Translations under genes and position numbers: made by a program
Shown here: in pieces, positions 35,001-41,950 of the stretch
Numbering within the stretch: the stretch's first letter is position 1
Layout: every line of letters starts with the position of its first letter
Notes under the pieces: generated by a model
What the model was told of the DNA's origin: nothing
The model's input: only the letters and a program-made list of their open reading frames with translations
The model's database searches: none
From: Caprimulgus europaeus
Taxonomy: Eukaryota; Chordata; Aves; Caprimulgiformes; Caprimulgidae
Reading direction: 5' to 3'
DNA length: 64,000 nt
NCBI GenBank assembly: GCA_907165065.1
Contig: OU015543.1
Location: 10,481,501 to 10,545,500, forward strand

Positions 35001-36737
35001 GGGCTTAAATAAGATGTTTTTTCCTTGCTGAGCCATTAAAGACGCAACATGTGTCAGTTCAGCTTGGAATGACTTTACAAAAATAAATCCTAACCATACC
35101 TCGACTAAATGGAGCTGGTTTCATCTCTTTGACTAAAAAGCCAGCTTTCATCCTCCCACCAAAATAATTTTAACGTAGCCTAAAAATAAATAGATTTGCA
35201 AGTATTGTTACTAGGTATCTTAAAAAACATGGACTAGAACAGTCACTAAAAAAAAAAACCCAACAAACCTAAATAAGTTCTAAGATCCTGCTGTGGTTCT
35301 TTCAGTTTTAATAGTAAATATGAGCCGAATTTGCTAAATTTTGCCCATCCTAAAAAAAAAAGATAATAATTACAAAACCCCCACCCCTAACAAACATCAA
35401 CTCTGGTTGGCTGGAGACTACATGGGAGGGGTTTATTTTATTTTATTTTATTTTATTTTATTTTATTTTATTTTATTTTATTTTATTTTATTTTATTTTA
35501 TTTTATTTTATTTTGTTTTATTTTTTTATTATTATTATTTTATTTTTTTTGTTGTTGTTGTAATCCATCTGATGAAGGTTTTTTTTCCCATCCCTGGTGA
35601 TCAGATGGCAAAAGCCCTTTTCCAAGGGAGCGAGCATGTCCGAGGAGGTGTGCGGCGGCAGACGGACAGGCTCCCTAAATGCTACCCCTCTGAATGAAAG
35701 CCCTTCATTTGTGCATATGCAATTAAGCAGCCTTAGAAGGAAGAAAGCTCCAAACAGGGATAAAAGGAACCTTTAATCAAGAAGCTGAACGGTCTAATTC
35801 AGGATAATAGAGGGGTCCTTACTGTTTGACACAGGAGGGGTGGGGGTGCTTTTTTGTCTCTGGGAGCTGTTGGCTTCATGATCTAACGACCCGGAGCAAA
35901 AGAGGAGGAATGCAGGACACTGCTGCTTGACCTCCCCGTGTCACCTCCCTCCGACTCTCCGAAGCATCAGGAAACAAATACAGGAGTTTCTGTCACTTAA
36001 AATGGATATGTGAGTGAGGCAGTGGGTTGTTAGGTTCCCTTTTTATTCTTGTTTTTTAATAGGACTGTCGTAGAGTTCCAGCTTGGGAAGTTGCAGGAAG
36101 CTGGGATGGGTTCCTTTTAATCCATCCATGTGCTTAAAAAGCCTCTCCTTTTAATAACAGTTGCTAATTTTAATGTTGGGCTTCAGCTTTGAAACAAGAA
36201 AACACATGAAAGAAAGAAGGTGGGGAGAGAAGGGGGAAACCTTCAGAATCCTTTGCTTTGAAATTCTTTTTATTTATTTTTTAAATAAGATATTTGACCA
36301 GAAATCACCACGCTTTCCAATTTTCTTTAAGGCTGAGGATCTGCAATGCCAACATGTATAATTTACTCACTGTAGAAGCTGTTGTCACCCCTGAGGAGTG
36401 TGCACAGCCCTGCTCCCTTGTCCCATCCCCACAGCCCCGGGGATGATTTCATGTTGCTGGACCGGAGCAACCTTGAGGTTTTCCTGGCCCCACTGGGCAC
36501 TGGAAGAGCATCCTAGGAGGGAGAGATTAGAAATGTTGTGGTTAAAAAAAAGAACTGCCAAAGCTTTTACCTTTTGATTTTAAACTGTGTTTTAATTCTC
36601 CTTACCACAGATACTACTTCAAAAAGGCAAGCGACGAGTTTGACTGCGGCGCGGTGTTTGAAGAGATTTGGGAAGATGAAACCATCCTACCCATGTACGA
36701 AGGAAGGATCCTGGGCAAAGTGGAAAGGATTGATTGA
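13213..36737 (+). CDS. AXIN2: AXIN2 (axin-2 / conductin), complete coding span over ten exons
   Basis: AXIN2 is the Wnt-inducible scaffold of the cytoplasmic beta-catenin destruction complex with APC, GSK3 and CK1. The ten coding exons are 13,213-14,036; 20,530-20,670; 26,517-26,619; 28,522-28,662; 28,869-29,365; 29,509-29,691; 29,977-30,195; 30,786-30,881; 32,123-32,290 and 36,611-36,737. Their phases join without a break to give 832 residues; the human protein has 843. Domains in order are the tankyrase-binding motif (RPPVPGEEG, 23-31), the RGS domain (about 81-204), the GSK3-binding helix (about 370-385), the beta-catenin-binding helix (about 442-459) and the DIX domain (about 750-832, ending KVERID). 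AXIN2 rather than AXIN1 is indicated by the MSSA start and close residue agreement with mammalian AXIN2 throughout. No frameshift or premature stop is seen. Confidence 0.97.
15228..15236 (-). promoter_or_regulatory. Candidate TCF/LEF site in intron 2
   Basis: CATCAAAGG is the reverse complement of CCTTTGATG, a full TCF/LEF consensus. It lies 1.2 kb inside intron 2 of a known Wnt target. Only the motif is seen; activity is inferred. Confidence 0.3.
16376..16445 (+). pseudogene. 5S rRNA-derived fragment
   Basis: Bases 16,411-16,430 match 19 of 20 positions of the 3' internal-promoter region (C box) of vertebrate 5S rRNA, TTGGATGGGAGACC-CCTGG, with A for G at one position. The flanks CAGCCTGGTG before and AAATCCCAGGG after also align with 5S rRNA (GGGCCTGGTTAGTA and GAATACCGGG). 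The 5' half of 5S is poorly matched. It is therefore a degraded 5S pseudogene or the 5S-derived head of an old SINE of the SINE3/AmnSINE type; the missing 3' body prevents a choice. Confidence 0.7.
17660..17684. repeat. GT microsatellite in intron 2
   Basis: About 25 bases of alternating GT with one interruption (GTTTGTG). It is short and of no coding relevance. Confidence 0.85.
18207..18292. repeat. Short tandem duplication, about 3 copies of a 28-30 bp unit
   Basis: Three successive imperfect copies of a unit reading GGAGCATCCTCCACCCCTGAG plus a short CTTGTGG-type tail lie in intron 2. The middle copy has GGGGCATCTTCCACCCTTGAG. This is a local minisatellite seed. Confidence 0.75.
18428..18778 (+). 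mobile_element. CR1 LINE, 5'-truncated, in intron 2 (sense)
   Basis: The plus-strand CR1 tail starts at a segment translating to [12 protein letters not shown], a hallmark of the C-terminal CR1 reverse-transcriptase ORF. It continues through AACATTGGAACAGGCTGCCC and ends with AAGGTCTTTTCCAACC near 18,763 and TTCTATG. Several stop codons interrupt the frame, and it differs in subfamily from the 10-kb copy. Confidence 0.92.
19803..19849. repeat. 23-bp tandem duplication in intron 2
   Basis: Two adjacent copies read CCATCCTTCTCTTCCCCACCC and CCATCCTCCTCTTCCCCACCC with a period of 23 bp, so they are nearly identical and probably arose by replication slippage. Confidence 0.75.
20530..20670 (+). 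CDS. AXIN2: AXIN2 coding exon 3
   Basis: This 141-bp exon encodes residues 276-321 plus parts of codons 275 and 322. Its acceptor is CCCTAG|G and its donor is CAGCGT|GTAAGT. It encodes [19 protein letters not shown] followed by the Ser/Asp-rich stretch [22 protein letters not shown], a linker between the RGS domain and the GSK3-binding region. Axin linkers of this kind are phosphorylated. The exon entry phase matches exon 2 (AG|G gives Arg). Confidence 0.96.
21561..21664 (+). mobile_element. CR1 LINE fragment in intron 3 (sense)
   Basis: About 100 bp of the CR1 3' end run on the plus strand: CTGAGCAACCTGGTCTAGTGG, GGTGTCCCTGGTCATGGCAG, GGTCCCTTCCAACCC, then CTATGATTCTA. The fragment is short, inactive and fairly close to the avian CR1 consensus. 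Confidence 0.92.
25795..26003 (+). mobile_element. CR1 LINE fragment in intron 3 (sense)
   Basis: About 200 bp of CR1 3' region run on the plus strand: GACACTGGCACAGGTTGTCC, GCAACCTGCTCCAGTGG, GATGACCTTGTAATGTCCC, TTCCAACCCAAACC, then GTGATTCTGTGA. The reverse-transcriptase frame is broken. Confidence 0.92.
26517..26619 (+). CDS. AXIN2: AXIN2 coding exon 4
   Basis: This 103-bp exon encodes residues 323-356 and the last base of codon 322. The acceptor is TGCAG|A and the donor TTCCG|GTAAGT, leaving phase 0. It encodes [20 protein letters not shown] and then [14 protein letters not shown], which leads into the GSK3-binding segment. It agrees closely with mammalian AXIN2. Confidence 0.96.
26620..28521 (+). 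other. AXIN2: AXIN2 intron 4 (1.9 kb)
   Basis: The donor is GTAAGT and the acceptor CCCTGTAG. The intron is rich in homopolymer tracts, including G runs at 27,600-27,614, C runs near 27,718-27,730, long T runs at 28,028-28,060 and 28,171-28,192, and a TCF-type CTTTGATC at 27,427-27,434. No coding segment is seen. Confidence 0.85.
28522..28662 (+). CDS. AXIN2: AXIN2 coding exon 5: GSK3-binding helix
   Basis: This 141-bp exon (47 codons, residues 357-403, phase 0 at both ends) encodes [20 protein letters not shown] and then the amphipathic helix LISRLEKLK, the axin segment that docks on GSK3 beta. A charged stretch follows (EERLQQMKE). The donor is GAAGGAG|GTAGGA. Confidence 0.96.
28663..28868 (+). 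other. AXIN2: AXIN2 intron 5 (206 bp)
   Basis: A short GC-rich intron between donor GTAGGA and acceptor TCCGGCAG. Its length is not a multiple of three. In the exon 5 frame, read-through meets a stop at about 28,783-28,785. In the exon 6 frame the intron is open, which creates a spurious long open frame. Confidence 0.9.
28869..29365 (+). CDS. AXIN2: AXIN2 coding exon 6: beta-catenin-binding region and His-rich segment
   Basis: This exon is 497 bp, residues 404-568 plus two bases of codon 569. It encodes [20 protein letters not shown] and then [11 protein letters not shown], the helix that binds the armadillo groove of beta-catenin (about residues 442-459). It continues with Ser-Pro sites ([14 protein letters not shown]) and the conserved segment [15 protein letters not shown] with the Cys/Tyr-rich tail [16 protein letters not shown]. 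Compared with the human protein, the stretch just after RSPD is shorter and lacks the six-His run (see findings). The donor is TTCGG|GTAGGT. Confidence 0.96.
29366..29508 (+). other. AXIN2: AXIN2 intron 6 (143 bp)
   Basis: A very short intron between GTAGGT and CCATCAG. The acceptor is followed at once by a second CAG, giving a NAGNAG arrangement at 29,506-29,511. Confidence 0.88.
29509..29691 (+). CDS. AXIN2: AXIN2 coding exon 7
   Basis: This 183-bp exon encodes residues 570-629 with split codons at both ends. It encodes [19 protein letters not shown], a Gly/Pro-rich linker that varies among vertebrates, then [18 protein letters not shown], a block well conserved in axins. The donor is CCATAG|GTAAAT. 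Use of the alternative acceptor three bases downstream would drop one Arg (R570) without changing the frame. Confidence 0.93.
29692..29976 (+). other. AXIN2: AXIN2 intron 7 (285 bp)
   Basis: Bounded by GTAAAT and the acceptor CTCCCCAAG. It is AT-rich in its middle, in contrast with the GC-rich exons on either side. It contains no other feature. Confidence 0.88.
29977..30195 (+). CDS. AXIN2: AXIN2 coding exon 8
   Basis: This 219-bp exon encodes residues 631-702 with split codons at both ends. It starts [15 protein letters not shown] and ends with the strongly conserved block [20 protein letters not shown] and [12 protein letters not shown], which lies in the central scaffold region of AXIN2. 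The donor is CAACG|GTAAGG. The first third is variable relative to mammals and the second half nearly invariant. Confidence 0.95.
30196..30785 (+). other. AXIN2: AXIN2 intron 8 (590 bp)
   Basis: Bounded by GTAAGG and the acceptor CCACTTCAG after a T/C-rich tract of more than 50 bases (about 30,702-30,780). No other feature is noted. Confidence 0.88.
30786..30881 (+). CDS. AXIN2: AXIN2 coding exon 9
   Basis: A small 96-bp exon, residues 704-734 with split codons at both ends. It encodes [19 protein letters not shown] and [12 protein letters not shown]. The acceptor is CTTCAG|A and the donor GAAGA|GTGAGT. The correct frame is the one that joins exon 8 (CG|A = Arg) to exon 10 (GA|T = Asp) and gives the known axin QQRDRNHS motif. 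Confidence 0.94.
30882..32122 (+). other. AXIN2: AXIN2 intron 9 (1.24 kb)
   Basis: Bounded by GTGAGT and TTTTTACAG. It contains a T run of about 22 at 31,299-31,320 and a short TA run after the donor. There is no coding content or recognisable transposon. Confidence 0.85.
32123..32290 (+). CDS. AXIN2: AXIN2 coding exon 10: first part of DIX domain
   Basis: This 168-bp exon encodes residues 736-790 plus split codons. After [16 protein letters not shown] the DIX domain begins: [19 protein letters not shown], then [23 protein letters not shown] domains polymerise head to tail and pair with Dishevelled DIX, allowing Wnt-dependent inactivation of the complex. The donor is TTACAG|GTAAGA. Confidence 0.97.
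32291..36610 (+). other. AXIN2: AXIN2 intron 10 (4.3 kb)
   Basis: Bounded by GTAAGA and CTTACCACAG. It carries a GT run (34,017-34,033), a TTTTA pentanucleotide microsatellite (35,432-35,520) and two small CpG-richer patches near 34,200-34,270 and 34,410-34,480 in otherwise AT-rich sequence. No CR1 copy is seen in this intron. Confidence 0.85.
35432..35520. repeat. TTTTA pentanucleotide microsatellite in intron 10
   Basis: About 17 consecutive TTTTA units with a single TTTTG near the right end. It is followed by T-rich sequence with ATT and GTT triplet runs. The purity suggests it is polymorphic. Confidence 0.95.
36611..36737 (+). CDS. AXIN2: AXIN2 coding exon 11: end of DIX domain and stop
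   Basis: This exon encodes residues 792-832 and the TGA stop at 36,735-36,737. The sequence is [40 protein letters not shown] and D. It completes the DIX fold and ends exactly as in other AXIN2 proteins. Confidence 0.97.
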
Positions 36738-37505
36738 TGGCATCTGTGTTTCTTAAGAAAAGTTAAGCTAGAAAAAGAAAAAAAAAGTCTTTGGACACAC
36801 AACAGTAGTGATGACAAAGAGGAAAAAAACAAACAACACAAAACAACAAAACAAAACACTGAAGGAAAGTTTGGAACCAATGAAGAAAAAAAAGTGAAGT
36901 CTGTGAAGACTTTGCTGAATTAGCCTTAGAGGGGAAAAAAAAAAAAAAAAAGGCATTTATTATTCATGAATTGGGTACTGAGATGATAAAAAAACCCTGA
37001 ACTATTTATTAAAAACATGACCACTGTTGGCTATTGGAGATGCAGACCGTGTTTGAGAGACTTCCATACATAATATATGATTTCCTGGGGATCTGAAATC
37101 TATGGACTAAGAGAAACTGTGTATAGCTTACCTTAACAGTAATCCTTATTGATATTTATTGAACAGTCTGTTTTCCCTTAAGTCCAGTTTTTGGATATGC
37201 TGCTTTAACAATGGAGAAGAGAGGGGCTGGGAAGTGAGTTGATGGGAGGAAGGATTATTTTATTTTTTTATATTATTCCCACTATCTAAAATTTAGGAGT
37301 TTGGCTATGAGGGCATTCATGATTTAATTTTTTTTCTAAAGGGGGTGAAGGGAAGGAGTGACATCATGCCCAGTATTTCTCTGAGTGAAGAGAAAACTTT
37401 TCAAAAGAAATAATAATAATAATAATACTAAAAGGTGAAATAAAAATACTGTCCTACCATTCATCCAGAGACCGGTGCATTTTAACCTATGCTGCTCTAA
37501 TTTGA

Positions 37506-37511
37506 AATAAA
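37506..37511 (+). terminator. Proximal poly(A) signal AATAAA
   Basis: A canonical AATAAA hexamer lies 770 bp after the AXIN2 stop, and another AATAAA is at 37,439-37,444. Use would give a short 3'UTR isoform that lacks the AT-rich distal part. Usage is inferred. Confidence 0.45.
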
Positions 37512-38528
37512 GGTCTTAAGCATTAAATACATGTGCTGCAATATAACAACAGCAACTTGTTAGTTCATCCATGGATTTCTGCAGGGTGAGGTTTTTGCTG
37601 TGCTGCTGTCGGTGGTGAGGGTGTCCAGTGTCTCTCTTTGATCAAGGCAAGGTAGAGTAAAACCCTCAGCCTGGGATTGCTGTGGGAGAAGCCATCCAGT
37701 TCCCATTTCCATACTCAGCACACCAAAAGGACACATTGCAAAAGCCAGATTAAAAAAACAAAAAACAAATAACAAAAACATATGTTTGCCACATAGCTAG
37801 CTCATTTTTTTTTAGCCATTCTACTCCAACATCAGCACAACTTGTATTTCAATGACACGTAACTGCGATGGGGCGTATTTTCAGCGTGTGTGATTGGTTG
37901 TGTGCTGGGTTTTTTTGGTTGTTTCTGGGTTGTTTTGTTGTTGCTGTTTTGTTTTTTGTTTTGTTTTTTTTTTCTCCTTACCTTCACAACACCCATGGGA
38001 GCCCATGGGAGATGTGGGTGAAGGCTCTCTGCACCCTTTGTGCAGAGCTCTGTGTGTGTGTGTGTGTGGGTGTGGGTGGGTGTTGGGACAGAGTGACCCT
38101 TTCCTAAGAAAGACTTTTGCATTTCTACAGTTGGTTTTTGTGTTGATTAAGTTAATCTGTGCATTCTGTTTGCCATTACTACTTTGTATAAGTCTGTATA
38201 TATTGTAGAGAAAAAAAAAATGTATGGTGGAAAATATTAATACACTATCTCTAGTGTTTTTTAAGATTTAATCAGTACAGTACCTGTGCCTGCATGGTGT
38301 TACGAGACCATGTGTTGCCCTATATTCAGGGTTCAAGCTTTCCCTTGTTTGTTTAAGGGGTTTATGTATAAATATATTTTATGCCTTTTATTACAAGTCC
38401 TGTACTCATGACTTTTGCCATGGCATTTTGTTCTACTTATACTGTAAATTATGCATTATAAAGAGTTTCATTTAAAAAAAAAAAATTACTTGGTACAATA
38501 ATTATTGTAATTAAGAGATGTAGCCTTT

Positions 38529-38534
38529 ATTAAA
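38529..38534 (+). terminator. Distal poly(A) signal ATTAAA
   Basis: An ATTAAA variant hexamer is followed 15-50 bases later by TTGTCTGACTTTTTC and a T run, a typical cleavage-site context. AT-rich, gene-like 3'UTR sequence stops here, so it is the likely main 3' end of AXIN2. Confidence 0.6.
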
Positions 38535-38560
38535 ATTTTATATTTTTCAAATTAATATTG

Positions 38561-40467
38561 TCTGACTTTTTCTTTTTTTTTCACCCTTAATGCCTTAAAA
38601 ATGTTTCTTCTCATGTGTGGTGGTAGCTGGGAACTGTAGCTGAGCCTTGGCAGGAGCTATTCCTGCTGGGAAGTGGGTGCAGCTCAGGTAGGCAAGACTG
38701 GGGCTGCACTTCAGTGCCATGATTAAATCATTTACAGCTTCTGCAGGTAGCTCAGATATAAATTTAACATGGCTTTATTGCCCAGACTGCAGGGCCAAGC
38801 CTACCTGATGGAGTGAGAGCAGGCTGATAGAGGAGCAGGGACTTGCTCTTGCTCTGGGACTGGGTGGGATGTTCAAAGGGACATGGTGGTCCTGCTGCTG
38901 GAGCTCATCTGCAGGACCACAGCACCTCCAAGAGCTTCACTGTTGGGTGATGGAGGGTGGTCAGAGCCTTTCCCAGGTGCAGTTATGCTGGGACCTGCTA
39001 GAGCAAAACCCAAGTTTGTAAAGCCCTGGTTGATGTGGCTGTGTTGGCCAAGACAAACTGGGGAGAGATTGGGTGAAGATGGGTGAGCAGGAGAAACGCT
39101 GGGAAGCTCTTACCCCTGCGCCTGCCCTTTTGCCAATATCAATGGTACAAAACCTATTTTATAGCTGAAGGAGCTTAATTTGTTCTTGAGAGAAGCTGCC
39201 CACACCAGGGATGGGTTTGTCTCCCAGCTGTCACCCAGGCTTTCCCCAGCTCAAGCAAGTAACACTGGGAAAGCAAACGTGGCAACGCTTTTGCTCTGTC
39301 CTGTTGGTCACCAAAGCCAACCTCCTCCCCAGCCTCTTTTGCTAGACTGATAACACTGACTATTTTTTTTTTTTCCCTCTCTCCACCCTATTTCTTTTCT
39401 ATGAGTTTTTAAATTATCTGGGTTATTTTGTGTGTATGAGAAGACTTCATTTAAAACATCAGTAAAACTTCTATCAAAGGGCTGAACTTCACACCGAGTA
39501 CACAGAGCTCAGGACTGAATCCTGCAGTTCAAGGGAGCTGCAGGCAGTTTCACACATTTAAATGGATGGTGCCTTGTTTTAAAAAAAAAAAATCAAAAAA
39601 ATTAAAAAAAACCCATCTGAAGTTCATGGGGTTCATCTTAATTGATAAGCTGGACATAACGGATGGGTGTAGGGAGACTTCAACAACATAAGGGAAAAAA
39701 GAACTATTTTTTTTCCCTCCTCTCTCTCTTTTTTTTAGTCTACCATCAAAGGTTGGGAACTTAGCACTACCTCGTAGTATTATTTTTCTTCTGCTATTAA
39801 AATGAATCACACTGTGCTTAATTCTTCTTGGGAAGATGAATGTGTTTGAGGCAGCTTGAAGCCATTCAGTGCCTCACAAGCCTTTGCATCTTTCTATCAA
39901 TGTTCCAAAATACTCACCTCTGTTTTTTTGGATGTCTGTAGAAACAAAATATAAAATGGCTTCAAATACATGGCAGGCTGTTTAGCAGAGATGAAAGGGT
40001 ATTTGAATAGTCTTTTAAAAATGAATGAAAAGTGAATACTCTCTTCTGTTTCAATTATAAGTGGGACATGGAGCTCGTTAGACACCACCCTTAATATGTG
40101 ACACTCTGAAAATGTTCACCCACGTTCAGTGTTTCAGAAACAGGTTGTTTTTTGGCTTGTCTTGGGATAAAGATGGTGATTACAGGTCTGACTTGTCAGC
40201 TGCTAAATGGAGAGACAGCGTGGGAAAGTTCTACTGTTACAGCTTAAAAGGTGCAACATCCAACCAATTTATTTTCTTTTTTAAATGGTTCAGAAGATGG
40301 GGAGGGAGCAAGAACCTTATTTTGATCTAAGTAGTGGTTTTGTTTTGGGTGTTTTTTGTTGTTGTTTAGCTTAAGTTTATCAGGTAAAGCTATGTAAGCT
40401 CGTGCTGGAAAAAAAAAGTTCCCACAAAGTCACTTGCAGCGTTATGGTACCTGTGGAAATGTCCTGG
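38561..40467. other. Downstream intergenic DNA, no gene seen
   Basis: No coding exon or recognisable transposon. Simple A and T runs occur near 39,361-39,374 and 39,580-39,610. Confidence 0.5.
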
Positions 40468-40683
40468 TTTGGATCCTTCTAGAGGAGGGACCCCAAAATA
40501 CCCCAGTTTGGGTCATTCCAGAGGAGGGACCCAAAATATCCCCGTTTGGGTCATTCCAGAGGAGGGACCCAAAATACCCCAGTTTGGATCCTTCTAGAGG
40601 AGGGACCCAAAATACCCCAGTTTGGGTCATTCCAGAGGAGGGACCCAAAAATACCCCAGTTTGGATCCTTCTAGAGGAGAGAC
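40468..40683. repeat. 38-bp minisatellite with two alternating unit variants
   Basis: Five full units (40,468-40,506; 40,507-40,544; 40,545-40,582; 40,583-40,620; 40,621-40,659) and a partial sixth. Each unit starts TTTGG, contains AGAGGAGGGACCC and ends ATACCCCAG or a close variant. Variant A has ATCCTTCT after TTTGG and variant B has GTCATTCC. The order is A B B A B A. Period 38, with 39 in units 1 and 5. The open frames that run through it are by-products of the repeat. Confidence 0.95.
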
Positions 40684-41731
40684 GTCCTCAATAGCAAGAG
40701 CCCGAGCAGTGCTCCAGCGCTGCAGAAAGGATGGAGTAAGCGAGACCCAACCACTCCACACACTTAAATCACACTCACACTTCACACTTAGAGCATTTTT
40801 CATCTTCAAAGCACGCTGGAAACATTCATTAAGCCCCACAACACCCATGGAGGTAGGTGAACCTGCCCGCGTTCGACCGTCGCAGGGTGGATAATTAACG
40901 GCGTGGACGGGGCAAGCGGTGGCCGGGTGAGCTTCAAAGCTGAGTGTCTGCTCTGCAGGCTGGGGCACGGTCCAACAAAAACACCAACCTTCCTTGCTGT
41001 ACAATTAAAACACCCTGATGGACCTTTAACGGTTCTTGGGAGCGTTCACCGAGAGCAGAGGGAGCAGCGGGCTGAGAATCATGGGCATGCATGGTCTAGA
41101 GGCTTTTTTGGGGAAAAAAAACCCCTATAATCCCAATTTTCCAAGTGTTTCGTAGCTGGGAATTGTTGGGGATGTGCAATGGTCTTGCTCGGTCCCAAAT
41201 AAAGGCTTGAAGTGGTGGGGAGTGGGGCTGGGCTGCGGTGGGGAAGGGGCAGCTGCGGGGTCAGTTCTCTTCCCTAAGTGGGGACAAGGACTCTGGAAAT
41301 GTGCATTTTGCTTCCCTCAGCAGAAAATAAGCTGTATGTGGATGCAAAAAGCACCTCAGCCCTTGCTCGCAGGCTTTGCTGGCGAGTAGGTCACACCACA
41401 TCCGAGTGACATACTTTGTTCTCTCTCTACACTGGATGTTTGGCATTGCCTGGCTCAAAGGGTGCAAAACCTCTGAGTCAGCACCCAAAAAACTGCACGA
41501 GGCTGCCCTTAAAATCATCAGCTTAGAATAAAATAATATTGCAAACCCCTCCTCAAGTCGTGTCGTTGATTTTCCAGTTCCCGGTGTTTGGTTTGAGACC
41601 AGGAGGTAATTGTGGTGTCAGTGCTGGTGACTGAGGGACTCACACGCTCTGGCCTGTCCTTGTGGGACAGTTGGAAGAGGTTTGTGCTTTGGGAAGGGGT
41701 GCCCCAGCCCCGTGGCAGGGTGGACACATGT
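40684..41731. other. Intergenic DNA, no gene seen
   Basis: Moderately GC-rich sequence without a supported gene. Short open frames lack family signatures. Confidence 0.5.
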
Positions 41732-41950
41732 CACAGAATCATTATGGTAGGAAAAGACCTCTGAGATCATCAAGTCCAACCATCAGCTCATCACCACCAT
41801 GTCCACTAAACCATACCCCTGAGTGCTACATCTACACGTTTCTTGAACACCTTCAGGGATGGGGACTCTACCACTGCCCTGGGCAGCCTGTTCAATGTCT
41901 GACTGAGTTTTTGGAGAAGAAATATTTCTAAGCCTACATCCAACAGTGGC
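41732..41950 (-). mobile_element. CR1 LINE fragment
   Basis: Reverse-complement CR1 begins TCACAGAATCATTATGGTAGG and continues with GACCTCTGAGATCATC, AAGTCCAACC, CCTTCAGGGATGG and GGGCAGCCTGTTC. This is a different and more diverged subfamily than the copies at 7 and 61 kb. Confidence 0.9.

Larger units (their letters stand above)
36738..38560 (+). other. AXIN2: AXIN2 3'UTR (about 1.8 kb)
   Basis: The AT-rich 3' flank contains a run of 17 A (36,935-36,951), AU-rich TATTTATT-type elements near 37,013 and 37,152, a GT run (about 38,050-38,070) and a Pumilio-type TGTATATA (38,195-38,202). The last 450 bases are unusually AT-rich and free of transposons, as expected of a conserved 3'UTR. The end is placed just after the ATTAAA at 38,529, where a T/GT-rich downstream element follows. 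Confidence 0.8.

Noticed and set aside
40434-40694. Repetitive open frame that looks like a repeat protein
   Set aside because: It is produced by the 38-bp minisatellite. A period of 38 is not a multiple of three, so successive units are read in different frames and no protein repeat is conserved.
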